A stretch of 64,000 nucleotides of DNA from Occallatibacter savannae. Lineage in GTDB: Bacteria; Acidobacteriota; Terriglobia; Terriglobales; Acidobacteriaceae. Below, piece by piece: positions 7,489-16,050 of the stretch (the first letter of the stretch is position 1; each line of letters opens with the position of its first letter). Where the stretch lies: positions 395,016 to 459,015 of the forward strand of contig NZ_QFFY01000002.1 of NCBI RefSeq assembly GCF_003131205.1, read 5' to 3'. A program made the position numbers and the translations under genes. Below the pieces are notes generated by a model, which saw nothing but the letters and a program-made list of their open reading frames with translations, ran no database searches and was not told the origin of the DNA.

Positions 7489-8055
7489 GGCGGAGAGAAT
7501 TGGGTTCGCTTAGAAGATGAGTTCCGCTGTCAGTTCGGTGCATATAACTAAGTAGCCGGTGAACTTCTGAAGCTGAATTAGCTCTTCCCCTTCCGAAAGG
7601 AAAGTTCGTCTGGTGCCGAATTGGGAAGGATCTCCTTCCACGGCAAATCGTCTTCGTGGTAATGGAAGGAAGCAAGCAGTACCTTCATCACGAGACTGGA
7701 GTGCCGGGATGAGCTTTGCAGGACAGTTCGTTCTCGATGTACATCGCGCCCGACACGAGGCGCATGAGGGCCGGCGCGCTGTTGCGGAGTGACCGAGGTG
7801 CACGCAATTTTCGAAACGATCCTTGATTATTTGCTGATCGGTGCTGCGCTGTTTCCTGCCTATATGCGGCTAGACGAGCATACGTTTGCACGTGTAATCG
7901 AGACGACGGTTGAACTGGTGACACTGCTGGTTTGCTGGATCGTATTCTGGCCTGCGATTGGATATTTCGTAGTGCGTAATCGCTTGTCAGCACGCCTAGG
8001 AGGAGATGCACACGGTCGACATAAGCTGCAACATCGTAATGCGCGATGTGCGGTT
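7489..8055. other. 567 bases with no confident gene
   Basis: The only plausible frame is on the plus strand, GTG 7789 to 8169: it would begin with two hydrophobic stretches (about residues 8-28 and 37-62) but then runs antisense into the neighbouring gene and loses membrane character. I rate it a weak candidate or a decayed gene. A minus frame at 7510-7803 is equally unsupported. No terminator or repeat is seen. Confidence 0.35.
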
Positions 8056-9561
8056 CTAATTCACCGTGGCGTCGAAGACACCTGTTTCGACCCTTGTTCC
8101 GTGTTTCATCTGGATGAAGATGCGGTAAGTGCCGCCGGAGGGGAAGCCATAGGGGAAGGAGACGGTTGACGAGAGCGGCTCGGTGCTCATGCTCATCGAG
8201 CTTGCGGCCATGCCGTCCATACCAGCCATTACGCTCATCGATGTTCCGGAGCTCTCGTTGGCTAACACCACAGCGGGCATGGCGGCTGAGCCGTCGGGAT
8301 GAGTGTGAGCGAAGGCGGTGCCGTCGGTTTTGACGAAGGCTGCGTGGCCGGCCATTCCGAGATAGGGCTGCATATCGGCCGCGGGGTTGCCGTGCGGATC
8401 GAGAAGGTGGAAGACGAAGTTGTATGGAGTGTTGGCGGTGAGTGTCTGGGGCTTGTCCCACCGCATGATGTAGCCGTCGGGCAGTTTGGATTCGGGGCCG
8501 AGCTGGGTGGTGGAGATCGCTGGCGGGGCGGCGCTGGCGTCGTCGCTACCAAGCGGCGCTGACGAAAGCGCAGGAGGAATCGAGAGGGAGGCCGTTTCTG
8601 TTTCGGGGAAGCCGTTGCGGAAGACGACGTCGGCGTAGAGGTGGTAGGTTCCGGGCGGCATGCTGGGTAGAGTTTCGCTGAATCCGGCATTTGAATTTGG
8701 TACGGGATGCAGGTGAAGTACGGCATCCATTTCAGGCCAGCGTATGGCATAGAGATGCATGAGATGGCCGTGATCCGCGAGAAGCTGGGAGTTCTGGACC
8801 GGTCGCCAAGTGGCGGGGTCATCGGGATCGGGGTCGCCGAGGAAGACGTCCAGGCGATTGCCGTTGAGCGTGGTCCGTAGCTGCGAATTGCGATGCATTC
8901 CCGCTCTGTAGTCCGCGGCTTCCACCTTCCACCATTTGCCGGCAAGATAGACGGAACAGGCGCAGAACAAGAGCGCGACAAGGCCAGCGACGAAAGCGCG
9001 GCGACGTCGAGAATCTTCGGCTGGCGCGCCCGGGATGAGACGTGCGTCGCGGACAGCGGCCATTACGATGCCTGTTGCTCCGAGGACGAGAATGCAGCCG
9101 AGCACGGAGAGCATGAGCGCCATTGGACGCTGCATCCTCAGGGTCTGGGTGGGAACTGCGGGTACGGGGACGCTGGCAGTTGCGGGTCCATTTGACCCGT
9201 CGATATGGAAGCGCACCTGCCAAGAGCCGGAGGCCATGATCCATAGGGAGCCCGTGAAGAACGCAGGATCGCTGCCTGAGACTTTCATCGCGTCAGGAGT
9301 AGGAGGGTGCTTCGAGGCCTCGCCTGTAAGAGGAAGAGGCGTGATGGTGATGGCGTGAACGGGCGCCCCGCTGGAGCGCACCTCGATACCGGCCACACCG
9401 GGAATGACAAGCGGCGTTCGCACCGTGACGAATAGCTTGTAGGGGCCGGCGGAGACTGTTTGGTAGATGTCTTTATTGCCGACGTGCGCGTGGGCGGAGC
9501 CGGTCGAGAGCAGAAGCCCGGCTAAGGCACAGAGGAAGAGTCTGCATCGAAGCAGGATCAT
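8056..9561 (-). CDS. exported/membrane protein with His- and Met-rich segments, 501 aa
   Basis: The start at 9561 overlaps the stop of the upstream gene (ATGA), giving translational coupling, and is followed by a clear signal peptide ending near SAHAHVG. Layout: an exported N-terminal beta domain (about 25-140), two membrane helices (about 146-168 and 188-206), then an extracytoplasmic region with repeated beta modules rich in His (DHGHLMHLYA, HLHPVPN, HAAF, HTHPDG) and a Met-rich loop near the C-terminus (MSVMAGMDGM). His and Met clusters of this kind are common in periplasmic copper-handling proteins, so metal binding is a reasonable inference. I cannot name the family. Longer frames through 10629 are out-of-phase reading of the upstream gene. 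Confidence 0.75.
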   Translation of the reverse strand: MILLRCRLFLCALAGLLLSTGSAHAHVGNKDIYQTVSAGPYKLFVTVRTPLVIPGVAGIEVRSSGAPVHAITITPLPLTGEASKHPPTPDAMKVSGSDPAFFTGSLWIMASGSWQVRFHIDGSNGPATASVPVPAVPTQTLRMQRPMALMLSVLGCILVLGATGIVMAAVRDARLIPGAPAEDSRRRRAFVAGLVALLFCACSVYLAGKWWKVEAADYRAGMHRNSQLRTTLNGNRLDVFLGDPDPDDPATWRPVQNSQLLADHGHLMHLYAIRWPEMDAVLHLHPVPNSNAGFSETLPSMPPGTYHLYADVVFRNGFPETETASLSIPPALSSAPLGSDDASAAPPAISTTQLGPESKLPDGYIMRWDKPQTLTANTPYNFVFHLLDPHGNPAADMQPYLGMAGHAAFVKTDGTAFAHTHPDGSAAMPAVVLANESSGTSMSVMAGMDGMAASSMSMSTEPLSSTVSFPYGFPSGGTYRIFIQMKHGTRVETGVFDATVN

Positions 9562-10766
9562 CGCTGTACTCCGCGCATCCAGCGGCCAAAGAGGAGGCCG
9601 AGCCATGTGGAGAAGGATGCGTAGAGGGTAGCGCGGAAAAGTCCGAACCAGAGAGTCGCGCCGGAGTCCGGACGGAAGAAGTGACGCAGGCGGTCGAAGC
9701 CGTCGGGCCTTGAGTTGTAGTCGAAGTAGGTGGTGCCGAAGAAGCGGTTCTCGCTCGCAGGCGAGAGGAGGAAGCTGGCGAACGGCCATTCGACGGCGAA
9801 GATTACGCCCACGAAGACAAGCCCGGATAGAAGCGCGACCTGCCAGAACTTCCACGTCTTTGTACAGTGCCAGAGCAGATCGAGAGCAAATGCCGGGACG
9901 ATGAGGAGAATCGGGAACTTCGGCGGAACTAGGTGGGTGACTGGATAGAAGACTGGGCCGAGCTTGGGTTGAGCGGGGAACAGCGGAAAGATGAGGATGA
10001 AAGCCATTATCGAGATGGTGTAAATGGCGGCAATGGTCGTTGCAGCCCAGCGGAAGCGCGATGCCTGCGATATCGTTGCGAGCACGACGGGCACTGCGAT
10101 GGCAAGGCAGATGTAGGCGATGCCGCGATGCAGGCCTACGTCCCAGGTGTATTCCATGATGAAGAACATCTGTCCGCCGAGCACAAGACCGCCGAGGTAG
10201 AGAAAGAGACGGCGCAGGTTGGGGTAGTTCACGTCTCCCGCATCGGATGCGCGGTTCATGGCTGCGAGGATGAGGAAGAGCATCCCGAAGTCGATGGCGC
10301 GTATGCCCAGGATGAGGAGCGCGTGCGGAGGCGAGATGATCTTCACGTCCAGCCCGTAGGCGTTGTGCCACCAATTGTCGAACGGGGCAGAGGTGAGCAT
10401 GGCTACGCCGCCCCATCCGGCCAGGAACACGCCAAGCGGAGCGCGGAGGCCAAAGATGTTTACGGAGGCCTCGCGCAGGCGTGCGGCGTGGACGGATTTG
10501 CCGAAGGTGGTCGCGAACACGAGGTACATGCCAACGATTCCGGCGATGACGCCGCAGGCGTAGATGGCCATGTGTGCGGGAGTCCAGAAGGTGTCGCGGC
10601 CGATGGAGCGATGCCAGGCGACGTCCCACTGACCGCCGAGGGAGGCGGAGGTGACGGCGAGAGCTCCGGCCCAGATGTACCAGGGAACCGAGGTTGCGGG
10701 CTGAACCTTTGCTTTGGTCCGGCTGCCGTTAACAAGTAGCGGATGCTGAGCCAGATCGGCAGACAT
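9558..10766 (-). CDS. polytopic inner-membrane protein, 402 aa
   Basis: A protein with about ten hydrophobic segments and intramembrane His and Trp residues (GQWDVAWHRS, TPAHMAIY, FDNWWHNAYG, SPPHALLI), a pattern seen in membrane proteins that bind metal or haem. Not assigned to a named family. The ATG at 10766 is preceded by GGGAGG at good distance. It forms a two-gene operon with the downstream His/Met-rich exported protein, whose start overlaps its stop. It is divergent from marR, with 150 bases between the starts, so both could be controlled from the operator in that gap. Confidence 0.75.
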   Translation of the reverse strand: MSADLAQHPLLVNGSRTKAKVQPATSVPWYIWAGALAVTSASLGGQWDVAWHRSIGRDTFWTPAHMAIYACGVIAGIVGMYLVFATTFGKSVHAARLREASVNIFGLRAPLGVFLAGWGGVAMLTSAPFDNWWHNAYGLDVKIISPPHALLILGIRAIDFGMLFLILAAMNRASDAGDVNYPNLRRLFLYLGGLVLGGQMFFIMEYTWDVGLHRGIAYICLAIAVPVVLATISQASRFRWAATTIAAIYTISIMAFILIFPLFPAQPKLGPVFYPVTHLVPPKFPILLIVPAFALDLLWHCTKTWKFWQVALLSGLVFVGVIFAVEWPFASFLLSPASENRFFGTTYFDYNSRPDGFDRLRHFFRPDSGATLWFGLFRATLYASFSTWLGLLFGRWMRGVQR

Positions 10767-10894
10767 GGATGGACCTCCCGGGGGAAATGGCTCCTTTCAT
10801 GATACGAGATTGCGTTTCAAGCGGCGGGGGCCGCGCGAGTGCTCGTCGCGATCACGAGGGGAGTCCTGTAGAAAATAGTTGCGATGCGCAATGA

Positions 10895-10907
10895 TTGCAT
10901 GATACAA
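10895..10907 (+). promoter_or_regulatory. probable MarR-type operator
   Basis: TTGCAT-G-ATACAA is a near-perfect 6+1+6 palindrome (one mismatch), close to MarR-family sites of the form TTGTAT-N-ATACAA. It is directly upstream of the ATG at 10917 of the marR gene, so autorepression is likely. A second short inverted repeat, TTGCG-ATG-CGCAA, lies at 10879-10891. Confidence 0.5.
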
Positions 10908-10916
10908 CGATACGTC

Positions 10917-11393
10917 ATGGCAAGCAGAGGGCAATCTGGGAAGTGTCAGGCGCAAGCTGAGCAATTTCTGAATGCATGGTTCGAGGTACGCCAACTCATC
11001 CAGGCGCTGAATCTGAGCCGATTCAAGCAGGAGGGGTTGAGTGCGACCCAGTTCATGGTGATCAACGTGCTGAATCCTGCGGGACCGACCACCGCGGTCG
11101 AACTTGCGGAGCGGCTGAACGTACATCCCGCCACGATTGTTCGCACGCTTGATGGGCTGGAAGAACGGAAGCTGATCGGACGAACCCGGAATGTTGAAGA
11201 TCGCCGCGAGGTTCATGTGACGCTCACGGCCAAAGGTCGAGAGCTGCAGAACTCGGCAAGGGGGGGGGTTGGCCGGCAGATTGCGACCATCTTTTGCTCG
11301 ATGAGCGAAACGGGAAGAGATGCGCTGCTGGCGGGATATTGCGAATTTGCTGAAGCGGGACGCCGCGCACTGGGAAACCAAAAACAACGCTAA
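10917..11393 (+). CDS. MarR family transcriptional regulator, 158 aa
   Basis: A winged-helix regulator with the typical order: N-terminal dimer helix, LSATQFMVINVL, the HTH AVELAERLNVHPATIVRTLDGLEERKLI (split here only by the recognition helix), the wing NVEDRREVHVTLTAKG and a C-terminal dimer helix. MarR proteins usually repress a neighbouring gene and let go on binding an aromatic ligand. It is 20 bases upstream of a flavin monooxygenase gene, a classic pairing. Start: ATG 10917 is favoured because the operator palindrome lies immediately upstream; ATG 10884 and 10899 are in frame. No good binding site precedes any of them. A run of nine G (11260-11268) lies inside the coding sequence, a potential slippage point. 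Confidence 0.88.
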   Translation: MASRGQSGKCQAQAEQFLNAWFEVRQLIQALNLSRFKQEGLSATQFMVINVLNPAGPTTAVELAERLNVHPATIVRTLDGLEERKLIGRTRNVEDRREVHVTLTAKGRELQNSARGGVGRQIATIFCSMSETGRDALLAGYCEFAEAGRRALGNQKQR

Positions 11394-11413
11394 GAACGAC
11401 TGGGAGGTCACAT

Positions 11414-13030
11414 ATGAAAGATACTCAGGTCCTCATTGCAGGAGCAGGGCCGGCGGGGCTGATGAGCGCTTTGCTTCTGGCCCGAGCCGGCGTTCGTGCC
11501 ACAGTTATCGAGCGGCGCCCTTCGATGTCTGTGCATCCGAAGGCGCGCGGATTGAATCTGCGCACGATGGAAATACTTCGGGCGCTCGGCCTTGAGCAGG
11601 CTGTTCTGACAGCAGGCGCGGACCTTGCGAAGAACAAGTTCATGCTCTTTGTGGAGACGCTTGCAGGACGCGAGATTCGGCGCATTCCCGATGACGATCT
11701 GATGCTGAAAGGCGAACTGCTGCGGCAATGGACCCCGTGCACCTGGACGCAATGTTCGCAGGACACGCTGGAGAAGGTTCTTGCTGAGGCGGCAGTTCAG
11801 GGCGGCGCGGAGATCTGTTTCTGCGCGCAACTGACAGCTTTCACCGAGGATGATGGCAATGTGAGCTGCACTGTTCGTGATCGGAGTTCGGAGACAGATC
11901 GGGAAATTCGCGCGAGATATCTGCTGGCTTGCGACGGATCAGACAGCTTCGTACGCCGCGCGCTGCGTATTCCATTGGAAGGACGCTCCGCGATCGAGCA
12001 CTTCGTGAATATCTACTTCCGTGCGGAGTTGAAGGATCTTGTTCAGGGCCGCTGGTTCGGTATCTGCTTCGTCGAGAACCCGAAGGTTCGAGGGCTCTTT
12101 TTGCCTGTGGACAACGACTCTCGGTGGCTGCTCAATGTTCAGTTCGATCCTGAGGTCACGTCGTCGGAAACCTTCACGAAGGAGAAGTGTCTCGAACTGG
12201 TTTGCGCGGCGGTGGGAGATTCAGGTCTGGACGTTGAGATTCTCAGCGCTATTCCATGGCAAGCAAGCGCTCTCGTTGCGCCTCGCCTTCGGGAGGGACG
12301 GGTGTTTCTTGTCGGGGATTCGGGGCACATCATGCCGCCTGCAGGTGCTTACGGGCTGAACACGGCTGTTCAGGATGCGCACAACCTTGCCTGGAAACTC
12401 GCGGCCGTGTTGAAGGGAGAGGCGGGGGAAGTGCTGCTTGATTCGTACGAGCAGGAGCGGCTGCCAATTGCCGCGGAGCTTGCGAGGGAGGCAGAGCGGG
12501 CGATGGATGCTCCAAATCCGTGGGAGTCCGGAGAAGGGAATGGCCCGGCAGCTGAGGCGGGATCTGAACCGGTGTGGGGCGGCCCTGAACATGCGGAAGA
12601 TGGAGACGGGCAGGGTTCCAGCCCGTGGGATCAACCGCTGGAAGAGCAAGTTCGCGTGGTGATTGGGTTCCAGTATCGATCGGGTGCAGTCGCCGAAGGA
12701 GAGCGATTGGAGGGGCTCGAACTGCGCTGCCAGCCCGGCACGCGGTTTCCGCATGCGTGGCTGAGCGATGGCAGATCTACGCTGGATTTGCTGGTATCGG
12801 GTTTCAGCGCGGTGGTGGCTGAGGGAGCGGTGATTCCCGTCTCGATTCCGGCATCAGTTCACGTTGTGCGGCTTCCGGAGCCGGCGTGGGCTGAGGTTAA
12901 GCCGTCAACGGAAAGCGAACTTGTTCTTGTGCGGCCGGATGGTGTGGTTGCTGAGCATGGTCGCTTGTCGGAGTTGAAAGAAATGTTGAGCGCGGCGACA
13001 GGGATGCACGCGCACGCCATCGCTTCGTGA
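11414..13030 (+). CDS. FAD-dependent aromatic-ring monooxygenase (class A), 538 aa
   Basis: Hallmarks of the PHBH/phenol hydroxylase-like family: the N-terminal Rossmann GAGPAGL, ERR at the end of the second strand, the mid-protein DG motif (ACDGSDSFVRR), and the FAD-ribityl GD motif in VFLVGDSGHIMPPAGAYGLNTAVQDAHNLAWKL. These enzymes use NAD(P)H and O2 to hydroxylate aromatic or polyketide-type compounds. The C-terminal part (from about residue 400) is the thioredoxin-like tail of larger members. Start at ATG 11414 with GGAGG seven bases upstream. The gene follows marR in an apparent operon, so induction by an aromatic substrate is expected. The substrate cannot be told from sequence. Confidence 0.88.
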   Translation: MKDTQVLIAGAGPAGLMSALLLARAGVRATVIERRPSMSVHPKARGLNLRTMEILRALGLEQAVLTAGADLAKNKFMLFVETLAGREIRRIPDDDLMLKGELLRQWTPCTWTQCSQDTLEKVLAEAAVQGGAEICFCAQLTAFTEDDGNVSCTVRDRSSETDREIRARYLLACDGSDSFVRRALRIPLEGRSAIEHFVNIYFRAELKDLVQGRWFGICFVENPKVRGLFLPVDNDSRWLLNVQFDPEVTSSETFTKEKCLELVCAAVGDSGLDVEILSAIPWQASALVAPRLREGRVFLVGDSGHIMPPAGAYGLNTAVQDAHNLAWKLAAVLKGEAGEVLLDSYEQERLPIAAELAREAERAMDAPNPWESGEGNGPAAEAGSEPVWGGPEHAEDGDGQGSSPWDQPLEEQVRVVIGFQYRSGAVAEGERLEGLELRCQPGTRFPHAWLSDGRSTLDLLVSGFSAVVAEGAVIPVSIPASVHVVRLPEPAWAEVKPSTESELVLVRPDGVVAEHGRLSELKEMLSAATGMHAHAIAS

Positions 13031-13057
13031 GTAGTGAAGTGAGCCGAAGAAAACTGA

Positions 13058-13507
13058 TCAGAACCGTTTCTTGCTGTCGAGCAGGATGGTCACCGGACCC
13101 TCGTTAACGAGACACACGGACATGGTGGCCTGAAACTGACCCGTCTCGCAGCGGATGTTGAGGCGGCGCGTTTGTGCGACGAAGTGCTCGTAGAGGGGAC
13201 GCGCGTGGTCAGGCTTGGCCGCTTCGTCGAAGGAGGGGCGCTTGCCGCGGCGGACGTCTCCGTAGAGCGTGAACTGCGAGATGGCGAGTACGGCTCCGCC
13301 CACGTCGATGACACTGCGATTCATTTTGCCCTGGTCGTCTTCGAAGATGCGAAGGCCAGAGATTTTGTCCACGAGGTAGTCGGCGTCGGAGGCGACGTCA
13401 TCCGCGGAGACGCCAAGCAGTACGAGGAAACCGAGCCCGATCTCGCCGATGACAGCGTGGTCTACGGTGACTGATGCCTTCGAAACCCGCTGTACTACGG
13501 CGCGCAT
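13058..13507 (-). CDS. dtd: D-aminoacyl-tRNA deacylase
   Basis: DTD removes D-amino acids (and glycine from tRNA-Ala) mischarged onto tRNA, protecting translation. The protein is of the usual length (149 aa) and shows both active-site signatures: SQFTLYGD, and NEGPVT near the C-terminus, plus the N-terminal MRAVVQRV and the RGKRPSF segment. Cytoplasmic homodimer by family knowledge. The start is the ATG at 13507. The gene is convergent with the flavin monooxygenase and divergent from the serine hydrolase-NamZ fusion. Confidence 0.95.
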   Translation of the reverse strand: MRAVVQRVSKASVTVDHAVIGEIGLGFLVLLGVSADDVASDADYLVDKISGLRIFEDDQGKMNRSVIDVGGAVLAISQFTLYGDVRRGKRPSFDEAAKPDHARPLYEHFVAQTRRLNIRCETGQFQATMSVCLVNEGPVTILLDSKKRF

Positions 13508-13611
13508 TGCAGTTCAGGTTAGCATCTCGATGAACGAGGAAGCGGTGTTCTGCGACGATTCGATCTCCGTTGGGTAAAATCGCTCATGTCTTTATTGGGT
13601 GCGCGAGGCGA

Positions 13612-16014
13612 ATGTCGACGATGAGCAGGGGTATCTCCGGCTGGTGTGCGGTGGTTCTTTGCAGCGCTGTCCTTGCAGGTGGACGCGGTGAGCTGAGGGC
13701 GGAAGAGGCGCGGAGTGCGAGAGCCGAGGCTAGCTTCGCGGATGTCGACGCGATTGTGCGACAGGCAATCGAGAGAGGGAAGATGCCGGGTGCGGTCGTC
13801 GTGATCGGGCACAACGGACGTGTGGTTTACCGGAAGGCTTTCGGGTCGCGATCGATTGAGCCAACGCGCGAGCCGATGACGGTGGGCACGATCTTTGATA
13901 TGGCTTCGCTGACGAAATGCATCGCGACGACGACGGCGATGATGCAACTGATCGATACGGGGCGCGTGAAGCTGAATGATCCCGTGAGCGCGTATCTGCC
14001 GTGGTTTGGAGAGAACGGGAAGGGGCAGATCACTGTTCGCGAGCTGATGACGCACTACGCGGGGCTCGCTCCGGATCTCGATCTGTCGAAGCCGTGGCAG
14101 GGTCGTGATACGGCACTCAAGATGATTATGGATGCGAGGCCGGTGGATGTACCTGGCACGCGATTCGTCTATAGCGATATCAATTTCGAGACACTCGGGT
14201 TCCTGGTGGAAGCGGTGTCAGGCATGCCGCTGAACGAGTATGCGGAGAAGAAGATTTTTGTGCCGCTGGGGATGACGAGGACGGGTTTCCTTCCCCCTGC
14301 GGAGTGGATGCCTGAGATTGCGCCTACGGAGTATGACGAGAACGGGAAGATGCTGCGCGGAGTAGTTCACGATCCGACGGCGCGGAGGATGGGAGGAGTT
14401 GCGGGGCACGCAGGGCTCTTTTCGACGGCCGATGATGTTGCGAAGTTTGCGCAGGAGCTGCTGAGCGGTCATGCGGTTCTGAGCCGGATGGCGGTGGAGA
14501 AAATGTCGACACCACAGCAGGCGGCGACGGCGACGAGCTTGCGGGGACTCGGGTGGGATATCGATTCTCCATTTGCGAGCAATCGCGGAGAGCTGCTGCC
14601 GGTGGGATCATTCGGGCACACCGGGTTTACGGGGACGTCATTGTGGATCGATCCGACCACGGATACGTACGTGATTCTTCTGACGAACGCGGTTCATCCG
14701 ATCGGGGAGGGATCGGTGATCTCTCTGCGGACGCGGCTGGCGAGCGCTGTTGTTCATTCTCTCGCTCTAACGGTGAGCCAGCGCGAGAAGGTGCGGCTGG
14801 CTCGCATTACTGGGTACAACGAGTCGTTGATGGGAGAGCGACGCTTTACGATTCGCAATGGAGATGTGAAAGCCGGGATCGACGTTCTGGAAGAGCACGA
14901 CTTTCGGGAGCTGCATCCGAATCGAGAACATCCGGTATGGATCGGGCTGGTGACGAATCAGACGGGGATCGATGCGCATGGACGGCGTACGGCGGATGTG
15001 CTGGCCCACGCCAGCGGACTCGAACTGAAAGCAATCTTCAGCCCTGAACGCGGGATTGCCGGGACATTGGATACCGGAGCGATTGACGACTCGAGAGATG
15101 CGGCAACTGGCGTTTCGGTCTACAGCGTGTACGGCGATGCGGATGCGAAGCGTAGACCCAAGGCGGAACAGCTTGCCGGTGTGGATGCGATTGTGTACGA
15201 CATTCAGGATGTGGGTGCACGGTTCTACACGTATGAGACAACGCTGGGGTACTTCCTGGAGGCTGCGGCAAAGGCGCACAAGCCGATCTTCGTTCTAGAT
15301 CGGCCGAACCCGGTGGGAGGCACTTATGTTCAGGGGCCGATTGCAGACGCGGGAAGTGAGTCGTTTGTGAGCTACGGGCGGATTCCGGTTCGCCATGGAA
15401 TGACGATCGGCGAGTTGGCGAGGATGTTCAACGGAGAGCGATCGATCGGGGCAGAGCTTACGGTTGTTGGAATGGAAGGGTGGATGCGGGGAGACTGGTT
15501 TGACTCCACCGGCCGCATATGGGTGAATCCTTCTCCAAACATGCGAAGCTTGACGGAAGCTACGTTGTACACCGGGATCGGCATGATTGAAGGCTCCAAT
15601 GTTTCGGTGGGACGCGGCACCGATACCCCGTTCGAAGTTGTGGGAGCGCCATGGATCGAGGCGGCGGCGCTGGCGAGCTATCTGAACGGCAGGCAGATCG
15701 ACGGTGTTCGATTCGTTCCGGTCTTATTCACTCCGACTGAGTCGATCTATGCGAAGGAGCGATGCGGAGGAGTGAACATCGTAGTGACAGCGCGTGACAG
15801 CCTGGATGCGCCGGAGTTGGGATTGGAGATCGCGAGCGCGCTGAGAGTTCTTCATCCGAAGGAATTCAAGATTGGCGCGATCGATGGGCTGATGCGCAGC
15901 AAAGCCGCTCTTGAATCTTTGCAGAAGGGAGGCGATCCGCGACGGATCGCTGAAGACTGGCAGGATGCGAACAACACGTTCGCTGAAAACCGAAAGAAAT
16001 ATCTGCTGTACTGA
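13612..16014 (+). CDS. secreted serine hydrolase (beta-lactamase fold) fused to NamZ/DUF1343 domain, 800 aa
   Basis: Two enzyme-like modules in one exported protein. After a signal peptide, residues of about 45-400 form a class C beta-lactamase/penicillin-binding fold with S99-L-T-K102, Y187-S-D and H336-T-G in the three expected places. Residues of about 436-800 are a DUF1343 domain (VTNQTGID, FSPEHG-like FSPERG, YDIQDVGARFYTY, LDRPNPVGG, NPSPNMRS). The characterised member NamZ is an exo-beta-N-acetylmuramidase of cell-wall recycling. The fusion suggests joint action on peptidoglycan fragments, for example peptide cleavage plus MurNAc release; that is inference. ATG 13612 has GAGGCGA upstream; ATG 13621 is also possible, and an earlier TTG would misplace the signal peptide. 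Confidence 0.88.
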   Translation: MSTMSRGISGWCAVVLCSAVLAGGRGELRAEEARSARAEASFADVDAIVRQAIERGKMPGAVVVIGHNGRVVYRKAFGSRSIEPTREPMTVGTIFDMASLTKCIATTTAMMQLIDTGRVKLNDPVSAYLPWFGENGKGQITVRELMTHYAGLAPDLDLSKPWQGRDTALKMIMDARPVDVPGTRFVYSDINFETLGFLVEAVSGMPLNEYAEKKIFVPLGMTRTGFLPPAEWMPEIAPTEYDENGKMLRGVVHDPTARRMGGVAGHAGLFSTADDVAKFAQELLSGHAVLSRMAVEKMSTPQQAATATSLRGLGWDIDSPFASNRGELLPVGSFGHTGFTGTSLWIDPTTDTYVILLTNAVHPIGEGSVISLRTRLASAVVHSLALTVSQREKVRLARITGYNESLMGERRFTIRNGDVKAGIDVLEEHDFRELHPNREHPVWIGLVTNQTGIDAHGRRTADVLAHASGLELKAIFSPERGIAGTLDTGAIDDSRDAATGVSVYSVYGDADAKRRPKAEQLAGVDAIVYDIQDVGARFYTYETTLGYFLEAAAKAHKPIFVLDRPNPVGGTYVQGPIADAGSESFVSYGRIPVRHGMTIGELARMFNGERSIGAELTVVGMEGWMRGDWFDSTGRIWVNPSPNMRSLTEATLYTGIGMIEGSNVSVGRGTDTPFEVVGAPWIEAAALASYLNGRQIDGVRFVPVLFTPTESIYAKERCGGVNIVVTARDSLDAPELGLEIASALRVLHPKEFKIGAIDGLMRSKAALESLQKGGDPRRIAEDWQDANNTFAENRKKYLLY

Positions 16015-16050
16015 AGGGCCACCAAGGCGGGTTAGTGGAGAGGCGAACGG

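Noticed and set aside
7789..8169. Small plus-strand membrane protein
   Set aside because: Two hydrophobic stretches, but the frame continues antisense through a real gene and lacks a good binding site; kept only as a weak candidate.
9562..10629. N-terminal extension of the His/Met-rich protein to 857 codons
   Set aside because: The extension is the membrane-protein gene read in a wrong frame; the signal peptide at 9561 and ATGA overlap fix the true start.
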